49,002 nucleotides of DNA from Rhodoblastus sp. GTDB lineage: Bacteria; Pseudomonadota; Alphaproteobacteria; Rhizobiales; Beijerinckiaceae. Below, piece after piece: positions 9,007-19,376 of this stretch. Below the pieces are notes generated by a model that saw only the letters and a program-made list of their open reading frames with translations, ran no database searches and was not told the origin of the DNA. Within the stretch, counting starts at the first letter, position 1; each line of letters opens with the position of its first letter. The position numbers and the translations under genes were made by a program. The DNA is taken from positions 1 through 49,002 of the forward strand of contig NZ_JAGRPM010000074.1 of assembly GCF_019449565.1 (NCBI RefSeq). The letters run 5' to 3'.

Positions 9007-10356
9007 TTGATTACTTTGACGCGAAGCCGCCTGTCGTTGCAGCGCGGCGGTTTTTGGCTGCGCCATTTGTTGCCGCGCCGCAAGAATGCGGCCGCCTATT
9101 TGGCCCTGGGCGCCCTGGTTTGCGCCGCTCCCGCCCTCGCGGCCGAAGGCTGGGGCCAGGCGGAATGGGCGCAGCGCTATGATTCCGACACGCGCCTGAC
9201 CGTTTCCCGCAGCACCACGCCGCTGCTGTCGCCGCGCACGCTCGCCGCGACCGAGCAGGCGATCGAGAAATATCGCGCCATCGTCGCCAATGGCGGCTGG
9301 AGCAAGGTTCCGACCGGGGCGACGCTCAAGATCGGCTCCTCCGGCCCGGCGGTGCTCGCGCTGCGCAAGCGGCTGATCGTCACCGGCGACCTCGATTCGG
9401 CGGCCTCCAGCTCCGGCGTTTACGATTCCTACGTCGAAGCGGGCGTCAAGCGCTTCCAGGCCCGCCACGGCCTGATCGAAACCGGCGTCGCCTCGCCGCA
9501 GACCATCGATGCGATGAACGTCCCGGCGGACTATCGCCTGCGCCAGCTCGAAACCAATATCGTGCGGCTGCGCTCGTTCTCGAACAATCTCGGCGACCGC
9601 TTCGTCGAGGCCAATATTCCGGCGGCCATGGTCGACACTGTGGAGAACGACACCGTCGCGACCCGCCATGCGGCGGGCGTCGGCAAGATCGACCGCCAGT
9701 CGCCGGTCATGCAGACCCGCGCGCTCGATATCGATTTCAATCCTTACTGGACCGTGCCGGCCTCGATTATCCGCAAGGATCTGATCCCGAAGATGCAGGC
9801 CGATCCGAACTATCTTAAAGACAATCACATCCGCATCTTCGACAAGAACAACAACGAAGTTCCGTCGAGCTCGATCAACTGGAATTCGCTGGAGGCGACC
9901 AATTACCGCTTCCGCGAAGATCCCAGCACCGAGAACTCCCTCGGCGTCGTGCGCATCAACATCAACAATCCTTACGGCGTCTATATGCATGACACGCCGG
10001 CCAAGGGCGTGTTCGGCGACGATTTCCGCTTCGTCTCCTCGGGCTGCATGCGCATGCAGAATGTGCGCGACTATGTCGCCTGGCTGCTCAAGAACAATCC
10101 CGGCTGGGACCGCGACCGGATCGACCAGGCCATCGCCTCGGGCGAGCGTCTGGACGTGAAGATCGAGCCGCCGGTCAATGTTTACTGGGTCTATATCACG
10201 GCCTGGGGCACGCCCGAGGGCGTGGTGCAGTTCCGCGAGGATATCTATAAACGCGACGGCTTCTCGACCGCCGCTGGCGGCGCGCCGACGGTCCAGCCGG
10301 TGGCCCAGCAGGCCGGCCGGGGCATCCCCGCCGACGCGGCGCCCGACGAGCAATAA
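9007..10356 (+). CDS. ldtP: Exported L,D-transpeptidase (YkuD domain)
   Basis: This is a periplasmic enzyme that remodels peptidoglycan by forming or exchanging cross-links through a catalytic cysteine. After a signal sequence (hydrophobic AAYLALGALVCAAPALA, cleavage before AEGW), a peptidoglycan-binding domain follows (GPAVLALRKRL ... VKRFQARHGL). The YkuD domain then carries the active site HD...FRFVSSGCMRMQNVRDY, with the nucleophile in SSGC. The start is uncertain: the frame is open from 8899. TTG at 9007 has GGGAG 8 bases upstream and gives a compact signal peptide, so it is preferred; GTG 8911 is an alternative. It is the presumed target of the neighbouring LdtR and is followed by its own terminator. 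Confidence 0.9.
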   Translation: MITLTRSRLSLQRGGFWLRHLLPRRKNAAAYLALGALVCAAPALAAEGWGQAEWAQRYDSDTRLTVSRSTTPLLSPRTLAATEQAIEKYRAIVANGGWSKVPTGATLKIGSSGPAVLALRKRLIVTGDLDSAASSSGVYDSYVEAGVKRFQARHGLIETGVASPQTIDAMNVPADYRLRQLETNIVRLRSFSNNLGDRFVEANIPAAMVDTVENDTVATRHAAGVGKIDRQSPVMQTRALDIDFNPYWTVPASIIRKDLIPKMQADPNYLKDNHIRIFDKNNNEVPSSSINWNSLEATNYRFREDPSTENSLGVVRININNPYGVYMHDTPAKGVFGDDFRFVSSGCMRMQNVRDYVAWLLKNNPGWDRDRIDQAIASGERLDVKIEPPVNVYWVYITAWGTPEGVVQFREDIYKRDGFSTAAGGAPTVQPVAQQAGRGIPADAAPDEQ

Positions 10357-10380
10357 GGCGGGAATTTGACGCTTTTTGCG

Positions 10381-10415
10381 CCCCGGCGGACCCTCCGCCG
10401 GGGCCTTGCTTTTTT
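10381..10415 (+). terminator. Rho-independent terminator of ldtP
   Basis: A perfect 10-bp GC-rich stem (10381-10390 with 10394-10403) has a 3-base loop and a T run at 10410-10415. It closes the ldtP transcript before glyA. Confidence 0.85.
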
Positions 10416-10518
10416 CAGGGCCTGCTTTTCCGGCCTTTCTTCGGAGGCTCGCGCGTGATAAGCCGCCCGAAATTTCCTGTTTTTCGCGGAAATAGTCTGT
10501 TTTTCGAAGGAGCCCGAA

Positions 10519-11823
10519 ATGAGCCAGTCCACCGCCGCCGTGGCGAAAAACCTTTCGAACAGCTTTTTCGGCGCATCGCTGGCCGAATCCGATCCCGAAA
10601 TCGCCCGCGCCGTCGAGCTTGAGCTTGGCCGCCAGCGCAAGGAAATCGAGCTGATCGCCTCCGAAAACATCGTTTCGCGCGCCGTGCTGGAGGCTCAGGG
10701 CTCGGTTCTCACCAATAAATATGCCGAGGGCTACCCGGGAAAACGCTATTACGGCGGCTGCCAGTTCGTGGACATCGCCGAAAATCTCGCGATCGAACGC
10801 GTCACCCGGCTGTTTGGCTGCCGCTTCGCCAATGTGCAGCCCAATTCCGGCAGCCAGGCCAATCAGGCGGTGTTCCTTGCGCTGCTCCAGCCGGGCGACG
10901 TCTTCATGGGCCTCGATCTGGCCGCCGGCGGCCATTTGACCCACGGCTCGCCGGTCAATATGTCCGGCCGCTGGTTCAAGCCGGTCTCCTATGGCGTCAG
11001 CCCCGACACCGGCCGCATCGATCTGGACGAAGTCGAGGCGCTGGCGAAGGAGCACAAGCCGAAGCTGATCATCGCCGGCGGCTCGGCCTATGCCCGCCAC
11101 TGGGATTTCGCTCGCTTCCGCGCCATCGCCGATTCCGTCGGCGCCTATCTCTTCGTCGACATGGCCCATTTCGCCGGGCTGGTGGCGGGCGGCGCACATC
11201 CCTCGCCGTTCCCGCACGCCCATGTCGTCACTTCCACCACCCACAAAACCCTGCGCGGCCCGCGCGGCGGCCTCGTGCTGTCGGATGATGAAGAGATCGC
11301 CAAGAAGATCAATTCGGCCATCTTCCCCGGCCTGCAGGGCGGCCCGCTGATGCATGTCATCGCCGGCAAGGCTGTTGCTTTCGGCGAGGCCCTGCGCCCC
11401 GAGTTCAAGACCTACGCCCATCAGGTGGTCGCCAACGCCAAGGCTCTGGCCGACACCCTGCTCGCGGGTGGACTCGACCTCGTCACCGGCGGAACCGACA
11501 ACCATCTGATGCTGGTCGATTTGCGCCCCAAGAAGCTGACCGGCAAGGCCGCGGAAATCGCACTCGGTCGCGCGGAAATCACCTGCAACAAGAATGGCGT
11601 CCCGTTCGACCCGGAAAAGCCGTGGATCACCTCGGGCATCCGTCTCGGCGCCCCCGCCGCCACCTCGCGCGGCTTCGGAATCGTCGAATTCAAGCAGGTC
11701 GGCGAATTGATTGTCGAGACGCTTGACGGCGTCGCCAAGAATGGCGATGCGGGCAATGCGGAAGTCGAGGCTTCGGTGCGCGCGCGCGTCGAGGCGCTGA
11801 CCAATCGTTTCCCGATCTACTGA
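10519..11823 (+). CDS. glyA: Serine hydroxymethyltransferase
   Basis: This PLP enzyme interconverts serine and glycine and charges tetrahydrofolate with a one-carbon unit. The 434-aa protein has the family's usual length. The N-terminal segment reads [19 protein letters not shown], the folate/PLP contacts [14 protein letters not shown] and [10 protein letters not shown] follow, and the PLP lysine lies in [15 protein letters not shown]. An AAGGAG site precedes the ATG. In many Rhizobiales glyA is followed by nrdR and rib genes; here it is followed by an inward-facing radical SAM gene, so that synteny ends at this point. Confidence 0.97.
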   Translation: MSQSTAAVAKNLSNSFFGASLAESDPEIARAVELELGRQRKEIELIASENIVSRAVLEAQGSVLTNKYAEGYPGKRYYGGCQFVDIAENLAIERVTRLFGCRFANVQPNSGSQANQAVFLALLQPGDVFMGLDLAAGGHLTHGSPVNMSGRWFKPVSYGVSPDTGRIDLDEVEALAKEHKPKLIIAGGSAYARHWDFARFRAIADSVGAYLFVDMAHFAGLVAGGAHPSPFPHAHVVTSTTHKTLRGPRGGLVLSDDEEIAKKINSAIFPGLQGGPLMHVIAGKAVAFGEALRPEFKTYAHQVVANAKALADTLLAGGLDLVTGGTDNHLMLVDLRPKKLTGKAAEIALGRAEITCNKNGVPFDPEKPWITSGIRLGAPAATSRGFGIVEFKQVGELIVETLDGVAKNGDAGNAEVEASVRARVEALTNRFPIY

Positions 11824-11840
11824 CGCCTTCGACCCCGTTC

Positions 11841-11877
11841 AAAAAAACGTCGCGATCCCTCATCGCGGCGTTTTTTT
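11841..11877. terminator. Bidirectional terminator between glyA and the radical SAM gene
   Basis: A long stem pairs 11841-11856 with 11862-11877. It includes an A-run on the left and a T-run on the right, so it works in both directions. It lies between two convergent genes. Confidence 0.85.
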
Positions 11878-11895
11878 CTGGCGGTTCCGTCGGCC

Positions 11896-13329
11896 TCATT
11901 CGGCCGCCAGATGGCGCGCCGCCGCCTCGGGCTCGATCGCCTCGAGCACGGCCTGCCGCCATTCCCGCTTGACCGGCAGAATTGGCGGATTCGGAGCAAG
12001 ATCGGGCTCCGGCGTCGCGGGCGCGATGGCCCGGATGTTTTCGGTCCGCGCCGCTTTGCGCATGAAGAGATTATAGATCATCCATTGCGCTCGGTTGCGC
12101 TTGCCTGACAAGGGGAAGCGGCTGGCGATGGACATGGCGGAATAAAAGCCTTTGTAGGCCCCGTCGAGGCCGAGGCGCAATTCGTCCGGCTCCATGCGTG
12201 CGGGCCGGTAGACGACGTGGCCCTGGTCATACATCGTCCAGTCGTAGGAAACGATGCGCCCGGCCTTCTTCATCTCATACCAGGTCAGCGTGCCGGGATA
12301 GGGCGTCAAAGCCGAAAAAGCGCAGGCGTCATAGCCGGTCTCGATGTTGAACTGGACTGTTTCGTCGAAAACGCTCGCGTCGTCGCCGTCGAAGCCGAAC
12401 ATGAACAGGCCGAACACCGAAATCCCGTAGGATTGGATCTTCCGCACCAGCGCGGCGAAATGATCGGGCCGGTTGACCATTTTATGCACGCTCTTCAGCG
12501 TTTCGCGATTGATCGACTCGAAGCCGATGCTGAGCATCGTGCAGCCGCTTTCCGCCGCGAGTTCCAGCATGCGGTCGTCCTCCGCCAGCTTCGACGTGAC
12601 GCCGGCTTGCCAGTGAAGGCCGCGCCCTTTCATGGCGCGCATCATTTCCTTCGGCCGCTCCGGCGTGCCGAAAAAATCCGCGTCATTGATGGAGATCGTG
12701 CGCGATCCGCAATTTTCGATTTCCGCGATCACCTCGTCGACGGGCCGGTAGCGGAATTTCAACCCGTTCATCAGCGGTTCCGCGCAAAAGGTGCAGCCCG
12801 TATGGCAACCGCGCGACGTCTGCACGAAGGTCTTGTTCACATAGCGGTTCTTTTTCAGCAGATCGTATCGGGGCAGGGCCATGCCGACCATGGGATGCAG
12901 CGTCGCGGATTTATAGAGTCCTCGCATGGCGCCGCGCCCGAGATCGTCCAGCAGCTTGTCCATGACGAGCTCAGCCTCGCCGACGACCACGGCGTCGCAA
13001 TGGGTGAGAGCCTCGCGGGCCATGAAACTGGGATGCACGCCCCCCATAACCACGGGAACGCATTTGGCGCGAAAGGAATCGGCGATTTCATAACCGCGAT
13101 TGACATAGCTCGTCATCGCGGAAATCCCGACAAGGTCCGCCTTCAGGTCGAAGTCGATGGTCTCAATATTTTCGTCCGTCAGCACGACCTCATATTGATC
13201 GCGCGGAATGCAGGCGGCGACCGCGAGCAATCCCGCGAGCGGCGAATAAAGCGCCCGGTTCAAATAGATCGGGCGTGTCGTCAGGGAATCGGTTTTGGGA
13301 TTGATGAGGTGAATAACGCGCGTGCGCAT
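11896..13329 (-). CDS. B12-binding-domain radical SAM protein
   Basis: This 477-aa enzyme has a cobalamin-binding N-terminal domain (residues ~5-145: INPKTDS, VGISAMTSYVNRG, VVMGGVHPSF, VVVGEAE). The radical SAM core follows, with the cluster cysteines in SRGCHTGCTFC near residue 180 (C-x3-C-x2-C). Downstream come INDADFFG, GVTSKLAEDD, IGFESIN and GLFMFGFDGDD, the usual core strands, and a C-terminal helical domain. Relatives act in hopanoid, bacteriochlorophyll or natural-product methylation and ring chemistry, but the substrate cannot be read here. ATG 13329 is chosen because GGAGGG lies 7 bases upstream; the open frame continues to 13434. It is divergent from the SulP gene. Confidence 0.85.
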   Translation of the reverse strand: MRTRVIHLINPKTDSLTTRPIYLNRALYSPLAGLLAVAACIPRDQYEVVLTDENIETIDFDLKADLVGISAMTSYVNRGYEIADSFRAKCVPVVMGGVHPSFMAREALTHCDAVVVGEAELVMDKLLDDLGRGAMRGLYKSATLHPMVGMALPRYDLLKKNRYVNKTFVQTSRGCHTGCTFCAEPLMNGLKFRYRPVDEVIAEIENCGSRTISINDADFFGTPERPKEMMRAMKGRGLHWQAGVTSKLAEDDRMLELAAESGCTMLSIGFESINRETLKSVHKMVNRPDHFAALVRKIQSYGISVFGLFMFGFDGDDASVFDETVQFNIETGYDACAFSALTPYPGTLTWYEMKKAGRIVSYDWTMYDQGHVVYRPARMEPDELRLGLDGAYKGFYSAMSIASRFPLSGKRNRAQWMIYNLFMRKAARTENIRAIAPATPEPDLAPNPPILPVKREWRQAVLEAIEPEAAARHLAAE

Positions 13330-13497
13330 GGTTTTTCCCTCCGGCCAAACCGCCATTTCGATCAACCACGCGGCGGCGGCAGGGTTCCAGCGGCGAGCGC
13401 GCAGATCATCGTGATCGCCCTCCGCCGGGCGCACCCAGGCTTAAACGCGGCGGGACGATCATTCTTTTTCTGGCAATTTTGCTTTGCAGGCGCGAAC

Positions 13498-15255
13498 ATG
13501 GCGCACTCCCCATTGAGTCGCCCCATGAACGCCATGCCTCCCTCGTCCGGGCGGAAGATAGTCGCAGCCGAATCTTTCGCGGATCTTTTCACGCCGAAAC
13601 TGGTCACGGTTTTTCGCGAGGGCTATGGCGCCAGGGACTTTCGCGCCGACGTCATCGCCGGACTGACCGTCGCCATCGTCGCTTTGCCGCTGTCAATGGC
13701 CATCGCCATCGCCTCCGGCGCGCCGCCGCAGGCTGGCCTTTTCGCCGCCGCCGTCGGCGGCATCGTCGTCTCTGTATTGGGCGGCAGCCGCTTCCAGATC
13801 GGCGGCCCGGCGGGCGCCTTCATCGTTCTCGTTGCGAGCACGATCGAGAAATTCGGCTATTCCGGCTTTCTCGCCGCCACCATTCTGGCCGGCGCCTTCC
13901 TGTTGCTGATCGGCTATCTACGGCTGGGGACCTATATCAAATATATCCCGCATTCGGTCGCGGTCGGCTTCACCGCCAGCATCGCGTTGATCATTTTCGC
14001 GAGCCAGCTGCATGAATTGTTCGGCCTGAAACTCGCGCACGAGCCGGCGGAATTCATTCCGAAGGTCCAGGCCTTATGGGCGGCGCGGGACAGCGCCAAT
14101 ATACAGGCCGTGGGCGTCGCCGGGACTTGCCTGGCGCTCATCATCGGGCTGCACATAATCGCGCCGCGCCTGCCGGGCTTTCTGATCGCGGTGACGCTCG
14201 CCGCGGCCGCGACTTATTTCTTCAGCCTGCCTGTCGAGACCGTCGGCACGCGCTTCGGGGGCGTGCCGCGCATGTTGCCCGCGCCCAGCCTGCCAAATGT
14301 CAGCGTGAGCGACTGGCTGGGCCTCATTCCCGCCGCCATGGCCATCGCCGTCCTCGGCGGCATCGAGTCGCTGCTCTCCGCGGTGGTGGCTGACGGCATG
14401 ACCGGACGGCGCCATCGCTCCAATTGCGAGCTGACCGCGCAAGGCTGGGCCAATATCGCCTCGGCCCTGTTCGGCGGGCTCTGCGTCACCGGAGCCATCG
14501 CCCGTACCGCGACCAATATTCGCGCCGGGGCGCGGAGTCCGATCGCGGGCGTTCTGCACTCGGTCTTCTTGCTGGGCTTCATGCTGCTGGCGGCGCCGCT
14601 GGCTGGCTATATTCCGCTTGCCGCGCTGGCGGCGGTGCTGGTGATCGTGTCGTGGAACATGATCGAGCGCGACCAGATCGCGACCATCATCAAATATGAT
14701 TCCGGCGAGACGGTCGTGCTTTTCACCACCGCCATCCTGACCGTGGCCCATGACATCACGCTCGGCATCGCGGCGGGCGTGACGCTCGGCTCACTGATCT
14801 TCATGCATCGCATGGCGCGCATCGTGGCGGTCGAGAAGCAGGAGGCGATCCTCGACGACGACATGGTCGACGAGGTCGAAACCGAGCAGCGGGAGCGCAT
14901 CCGCGACCCGGATTTTGTGGTCTATCGCATTTCCGGGCCGTTTTTCTTCGGCGCTGTCAGCATGGTCGCCGCCGCGCTCGATCAGATCGGGCGGCGTCCC
15001 AAGGCCTTTGTGCTCGATCTCACCCGCGTGCCGCTTGCCGATGGCGCGGCGGCGCATGCCCTGCATGGATTCGTCGAACGCGAGCGCCGGCGCGGCGTCA
15101 GGCTCTATGTCAGCGGGGCGTCTCGCGAGGTGCGCCGCGTCCTCGTGGCCCATGGCGTCAATAGCCGCCTGGTCCATTTCAGTCTGGACGAGGACGAAGC
15201 CCGCGATCATTTCCGCGCCCATCCCATCGAGGCGGAGGGGGCGGAAGCGAGCTGA
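13498..15255 (+). CDS. SulP family anion transporter with STAS domain
   Basis: This 585-aa inner-membrane transporter has roughly 10-14 hydrophobic segments. The SulP signature begins near residue 40 (FRADVIAGLTVAIVALPLSMAIA) and is followed by GGSRFQIGGPAGAF, the anion-binding region. A C-terminal cytosolic STAS domain covers about residues 465-585 (FVVYRISGPFFFGAV, FVLDLTRVPLADGAA). Members move sulfate, bicarbonate or dicarboxylates with protons or sodium; the substrate here is not predictable. The frame is open far upstream (from 12217), but that part is antisense to the radical SAM gene. ATG 13498 or 13525 is the likely start. Confidence 0.9.
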   Translation: MAHSPLSRPMNAMPPSSGRKIVAAESFADLFTPKLVTVFREGYGARDFRADVIAGLTVAIVALPLSMAIAIASGAPPQAGLFAAAVGGIVVSVLGGSRFQIGGPAGAFIVLVASTIEKFGYSGFLAATILAGAFLLLIGYLRLGTYIKYIPHSVAVGFTASIALIIFASQLHELFGLKLAHEPAEFIPKVQALWAARDSANIQAVGVAGTCLALIIGLHIIAPRLPGFLIAVTLAAAATYFFSLPVETVGTRFGGVPRMLPAPSLPNVSVSDWLGLIPAAMAIAVLGGIESLLSAVVADGMTGRRHRSNCELTAQGWANIASALFGGLCVTGAIARTATNIRAGARSPIAGVLHSVFLLGFMLLAAPLAGYIPLAALAAVLVIVSWNMIERDQIATIIKYDSGETVVLFTTAILTVAHDITLGIAAGVTLGSLIFMHRMARIVAVEKQEAILDDDMVDEVETEQRERIRDPDFVVYRISGPFFFGAVSMVAAALDQIGRRPKAFVLDLTRVPLADGAAAHALHGFVERERRRGVRLYVSGASREVRRVLVAHGVNSRLVHFSLDEDEARDHFRAHPIEAEGAEAS

Positions 15256-15283
15256 AAAGGCGGCGAGGGCTAAGCGCGGCGAG

Positions 15284-18172
15284 CTATTTCTTCGCCGCCG
15301 CCTTTTTCGTCGCGGGTTTTTTCGCCGGGCCGTCCGCCTCAAAGGGCGTTTCGTCGGAATCGATAATGTCCGGCTTGGCTTTGGCGCCTTTCGCGGCGGG
15401 CTTCTTCGCCGCTGGCTTTTTAGCCGTCGCCGTCTTGGCGGACGTTTTTTTCGCCGGCTTCTTGGGGGCCTTGCCGCCGCCCTGCGCGATCCTGTCCTCG
15501 ATGAAGCGGATCGCTTGCTCGAGCGTGACGTCTTCCAGGGTCACGGATTTCGGCAGGGTCGCATTGACCTTTTCCCACGAGACGTAAGGTCCGAACCGGC
15601 CGGCGCGCGCGGCGATCTTGCCGCCGTCCGGATGCTCGCCGAGAAGCCGCCCGTCTGAGGGCGCGCCCGCAGCCTTGGCCTTGAGGATCTCGACCGCCGC
15701 GTCGAGCGTCAGGCCGGTCATGTCGGTGCCGCGCGGCAGCGTGGCGTTGACCTTGCCCCAGGCGAGATAGGGCCCGAACCGCCCCGCCTTCAGGGAAATC
15801 GCGCCGCCCTCGGGATGGTCGCCGAGGGTGCGGATATCGCCGCCGCCCCCGCCGCGCAGGCCGCCGCCGGCTTCCTTGGTCACAATGAGGTCGATGGCGC
15901 GATTGCCGCCGATCTCGAGCACGTCGTCGTCCTTGCCCAGATTGGCGTAGGTTTTCTTGTGCTGGACATAGGCGCCGTAACGGCCGATGCCGGCCAGAAT
16001 CGGCTCGCCGCTCTCGGGATGTTTCGCTACTTCGCGCGGCAGCGAGAGCATGGCGATCGCCTTTTCAAGCGTCACATCCTCGGGCTTGAGGCCCTTCGGA
16101 AGGGAGGAGCGCTTCGGCTTTTCTCCTTCGCCCTCCTGGACATAGGTCCCGAAGCGGCCATCGCGCAGCGAGATTTCCTGCCCCGTCGCGGGGTCCTCGC
16201 CCAGAACCTTTACGCCCGGCCGGTCGCCTTCCGCGCCTTTGGCGGCTTCGCCGCGATCCGACAGTGTGCGCGTGAATTTGCATTCGGGATAGTTCGAGCA
16301 GCCGATGAAGGCGCCGAACTTGCCGAGCTTCAGCGACAGCTGGCCATTCTCGCAGGACGGGCAGGCGCGAGGGTTGGAGCCGTCTTCCTTGGCCGGAAAA
16401 ATATGCGGCCCCAGCAGGTCGTTGAGGCTGTCGAGCACCTGCGTTGTACGCAAATCCTTGGTGCCGTCGAGCGCGGTGGAGAAATCGCGCCAGAAATCGC
16501 GCAGCACGTCCTTCCAATCGACCTCGTTGTTGGAAACGCGGTCGAGTTGTTCCTCCAGCGCGGCGGTAAAGTCATATTGGACGTAGCGGCCAAAAAAGCT
16601 TTCCAGAAAGGCGGTGACCAGCCGTCCCTTGTCCTCGGCGACGAGACGCTTTTTCTCCAGCCTCACGTAGTCGCGCTCGCGCAGCACGGCGAGCGTCGAG
16701 GCATAGGTCGAGGGACGGCCGATGCTCAGTTCTTCCATGCGCTTGACCAGGGTCGCCTCGGTATAGCGCGGCGGCGGCTCGGTGAAATGCTGGGTGGCGT
16801 CGATCTGGTCTTTCTTCAGCGCCTCGCCCTGCGACAGGGCGGGCAGGCGGCCGGACTCCTCGTCCTCCTCATCGTCCTTGCCTTCCTGATAAAGCTTCAG
16901 GAAGCCGTCGAACCGGACGACTTGGCCGGTGGCGCGGAGATCGAGCGTGCGCGCTCCGGCCTTGGCCTGAATTTCGGCCGTGGTGCGCTCCAGCAGGGCG
17001 GATTCCATCTGGCTCGCCACCATGCGGGTCCAGATCAGTTCGTAAAGCCTGGCCTGATCGGGCTGGAGATGGCGCGCCATGTCCTTGGGCAGCCGCGACA
17101 TGTCAGTGGGGCGGATCGCCTCATGCGCTTCCTGCGCATTCTTGGCCTTGACCTGATATTTGCGCGGGACGCCGGGCACATATTTGTCGCCGAATTCGCG
17201 GCCGATCACGGCGCGAGCGGCGGCGATAGCCTCAGGCGCGACATCGACGCCATCGGTTCGCATATAGGTAATGAGGCCGACGGTCTCGCCGCCGAGATCC
17301 ACGCCCTCATAGAGCTTTTGGGCGAGGCGCATGGTGATTTCCGGCGCCATGCCGAGCTTGCGGGAGGCTTCCTGCTGCAGCGTCGAGGTCGTGAAGGGGG
17401 CGTAGGGATGCCGCCGCGCCGGCTTGGCCTCAACGGACACGACGCTGAAAGCGGCATTGTCCAGATCGCGCTTGAAGGCCTCGGCCTCTGCCCCCGCGCC
17501 AATGTCGAGGCGCGTGATCTTCTTGCCATCGGCGCCGACGAGACGGGCGATGAAGGGCGCGTCGGCCTGGTTGCGCAGATGCGCCACCAGCGACCAATAT
17601 TCGCGGGCGACGAATTTCTCGATCTCAAGCTCGCGGTCGCAGACCAGCCTCAGCGCGACCGATTGCACGCGGCCGGCGGATTTCGCGCCCGGCAATTTGC
17701 GCCACAGCACCGGAGAGAGATTGAATCCGACCAGATAATCCAGCGCGCGGCGGGCGAGATAGGCCTCCACCAGGCTCTCGTCGATCTGGCGGGGGTGCTT
17801 CATCGCCTCAAGGATGGCGTCCTTGGTGATGGCGTTGAAGACGACGCGCTCGACCGGCTTGTCCTTCAGCACGCGTTTTCCACGCAACACCTCAAGAACG
17901 TGCCAGGAAATGGCCTCTCCCTCGCGGTCAGGGTCGGTCGCGAGGACGATTCGGTCGGCGTTTTTCACAAGGGCGGCGATGTCGGACAGGCGCTTGCCGG
18001 CCTTGCCGTCCACTTCCCACAGCATTTTGAAATCGTCGGCGGGATCGACCGATCCGTCCTTGGCCGGCAGGTCGCGGACATGGCCGAATGAGGCGATGAC
18101 CTCGAAATTCTTGCCGAGATATTTGTTGATCGTCTTGGCCTTGGCGGGCGATTCGACGATGACGACGTCCAT
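15284..18172 (-). CDS. topA: DNA topoisomerase I
   Basis: This type IA topoisomerase relaxes negative supercoils. The 962-aa protein begins MDVVIVESPAKAKTINKYLG, the Toprim domain, with the acidic motif ATDPDREGEAISWH. The catalytic Tyr is near residue 303 (LITYMRTDG). One C4 zinc finger (CPSCENGQLS...CSNYPECKF) lies near residue 600. Four or more C-terminal repeats follow (GRFGTYVQ, GRYGAYVQ, GRFGPYLAWGK, GRFGPYVSWEK). A Lys/Ala/Pro-rich tail typical of alphaproteobacterial TopA ends the protein. In many Rhizobiales topA follows dprA; here it is divergent from pyrB, with no dprA in the window. Confidence 0.97.
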   Translation of the reverse strand: MDVVIVESPAKAKTINKYLGKNFEVIASFGHVRDLPAKDGSVDPADDFKMLWEVDGKAGKRLSDIAALVKNADRIVLATDPDREGEAISWHVLEVLRGKRVLKDKPVERVVFNAITKDAILEAMKHPRQIDESLVEAYLARRALDYLVGFNLSPVLWRKLPGAKSAGRVQSVALRLVCDRELEIEKFVAREYWSLVAHLRNQADAPFIARLVGADGKKITRLDIGAGAEAEAFKRDLDNAAFSVVSVEAKPARRHPYAPFTTSTLQQEASRKLGMAPEITMRLAQKLYEGVDLGGETVGLITYMRTDGVDVAPEAIAAARAVIGREFGDKYVPGVPRKYQVKAKNAQEAHEAIRPTDMSRLPKDMARHLQPDQARLYELIWTRMVASQMESALLERTTAEIQAKAGARTLDLRATGQVVRFDGFLKLYQEGKDDEEDEESGRLPALSQGEALKKDQIDATQHFTEPPPRYTEATLVKRMEELSIGRPSTYASTLAVLRERDYVRLEKKRLVAEDKGRLVTAFLESFFGRYVQYDFTAALEEQLDRVSNNEVDWKDVLRDFWRDFSTALDGTKDLRTTQVLDSLNDLLGPHIFPAKEDGSNPRACPSCENGQLSLKLGKFGAFIGCSNYPECKFTRTLSDRGEAAKGAEGDRPGVKVLGEDPATGQEISLRDGRFGTYVQEGEGEKPKRSSLPKGLKPEDVTLEKAIAMLSLPREVAKHPESGEPILAGIGRYGAYVQHKKTYANLGKDDDVLEIGGNRAIDLIVTKEAGGGLRGGGGGDIRTLGDHPEGGAISLKAGRFGPYLAWGKVNATLPRGTDMTGLTLDAAVEILKAKAAGAPSDGRLLGEHPDGGKIAARAGRFGPYVSWEKVNATLPKSVTLEDVTLEQAIRFIEDRIAQGGGKAPKKPAKKTSAKTATAKKPAAKKPAAKGAKAKPDIIDSDETPFEADGPAKKPATKKAAAKK

Positions 18173-18359
18173 GCTTTGACCCCAAGGGGCGGGCGACCGG
18201 CCCGCAATTCTTGTCGAGCTACCCCCCCGGCAGCCGGAATGGCCCGGAAAATGGGGGAGCGGGCTTGATCTGTCAAATGGTCCTTGCGGCGCGCCTCAAT
18301 TTTGCGCAGGACTTGGGCGGCGCTTGTCGCCGGCCTTTTCTTCGGATAGAGCCTGAAAA

Positions 18360-19304
18360 ATGTCCATTCCCGGCTATTCCTTTTCCCATAAGCACCTCCT
18401 GGGCATCGAGGGCATGTCCCGGCTCGACATCCTTCATCTGCTCGATCTGGCGGAGGAGGCGGTCTCGGTGTCGCGCCAGGTCGAGAAGAAGAAGGCCACG
18501 CTTTCGGGCCGCACCCAGATCAACCTGTTCTTCGAATCCTCGACCCGGACGCAAAGCTCGTTCGAGCTGGCCGGCAAGCGCCTCGGCGCCGACGTCATGA
18601 ATATGTCGGTGGCGACCTCTTCGGTGAAAAAGGGCGAGACGCTGATCGACACCGCGATCACGCTCAACGCCATGCACCCCGACATTATCGTGGTGCGCCA
18701 TCATCAGGCCGGCGCCGCGCATCTGCTGGCGCGCAAGGTCGATTGCGCCGTGGTCAACGCCGGCGACGGCGCCCATGAACATCCGACCCAGGCGCTGCTC
18801 GATGCGCTCACTATGCGTGGCGCCAAGGGCGGCGTCGAAGGGCTGGTCGTGGCCATCTGCGGCGACGTGCTGCATTCCCGCGTCGCGCGCTCCAACATCA
18901 TCCTGCTCTCGGCTCTCGGCGCGCGGGTGCGGGTGGTGGGGCCTTCGACCCTGATGCCGACCGGAATCGGCCAGCTCGGCGTCGAGGTCTATAATAATAT
19001 GCGCGACGGGCTGCGCGACGCCGATATCGTGATGATGCTGCGCCTGCAGCGCGAGCGCATGCAGGGCGCCTTCATTCCCTCGACGCGCGAATATTTCCAT
19101 TTCTTCGGCCTCGACGAGGACAAGCTGGCCTATGCGAAGCCGGGCGCCCTTGTGATGCATCCCGGCCCGATGAATCGCGGCGTCGAGATCGATTCCAGCG
19201 TGGCCGACGGCGACCACAGCCTGATCCGCGAGCAGGTCGAGATGGGCGTCGCCGTCCGCATGGCGGTGCTGGAGGCGCTGGCGCGCAATTTGCCGAACGC
19301 GTGA
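18360..19304 (+). CDS. pyrB: Aspartate carbamoyltransferase catalytic subunit
   Basis: This enzyme makes N-carbamoyl-aspartate, an early step of pyrimidine synthesis. The 314-aa protein has the carbamoyl-phosphate loop [20 protein letters not shown] near residue 58, the [12 protein letters not shown] loop, [10 protein letters not shown], and the aspartate-binding [15 protein letters not shown] near the C-terminus. pyrB is usually followed by pyrC in alphaproteobacteria, often with plsY, dprA and topA beyond. Here pyrC is absent and the next gene is an orphan on the other strand, which suggests rearrangement or insertion. No regulatory subunit (pyrI) is present, as expected for the class. Confidence 0.96.
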   Translation: MSIPGYSFSHKHLLGIEGMSRLDILHLLDLAEEAVSVSRQVEKKKATLSGRTQINLFFESSTRTQSSFELAGKRLGADVMNMSVATSSVKKGETLIDTAITLNAMHPDIIVVRHHQAGAAHLLARKVDCAVVNAGDGAHEHPTQALLDALTMRGAKGGVEGLVVAICGDVLHSRVARSNIILLSALGARVRVVGPSTLMPTGIGQLGVEVYNNMRDGLRDADIVMMLRLQRERMQGAFIPSTREYFHFFGLDEDKLAYAKPGALVMHPGPMNRGVEIDSSVADGDHSLIREQVEMGVAVRMAVLEALARNLPNA

Positions 19305-19376
19305 GAGCGGGCGCCCGTCGACGACTGGGTGGAAACGGTGGTGCCTCTATTGGGGAAGTGACAATATGACGCGCGC

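Noticed and set aside
8902..11505. 867-codon open frame on the minus strand opposite ldtP and glyA
   Set aside because: It lies wholly antisense to two well-supported genes; long antisense frames are common in GC-rich codon-biased DNA. It has no family signature.
12217..13497. N-terminal extension of the SulP frame
   Set aside because: Antisense to the radical SAM gene; the SulP family begins only after about 13498.
15815..18091. 758-codon open frame opposite topA
   Set aside because: Antisense to the full-length topA gene; composition is that of a shadow frame.
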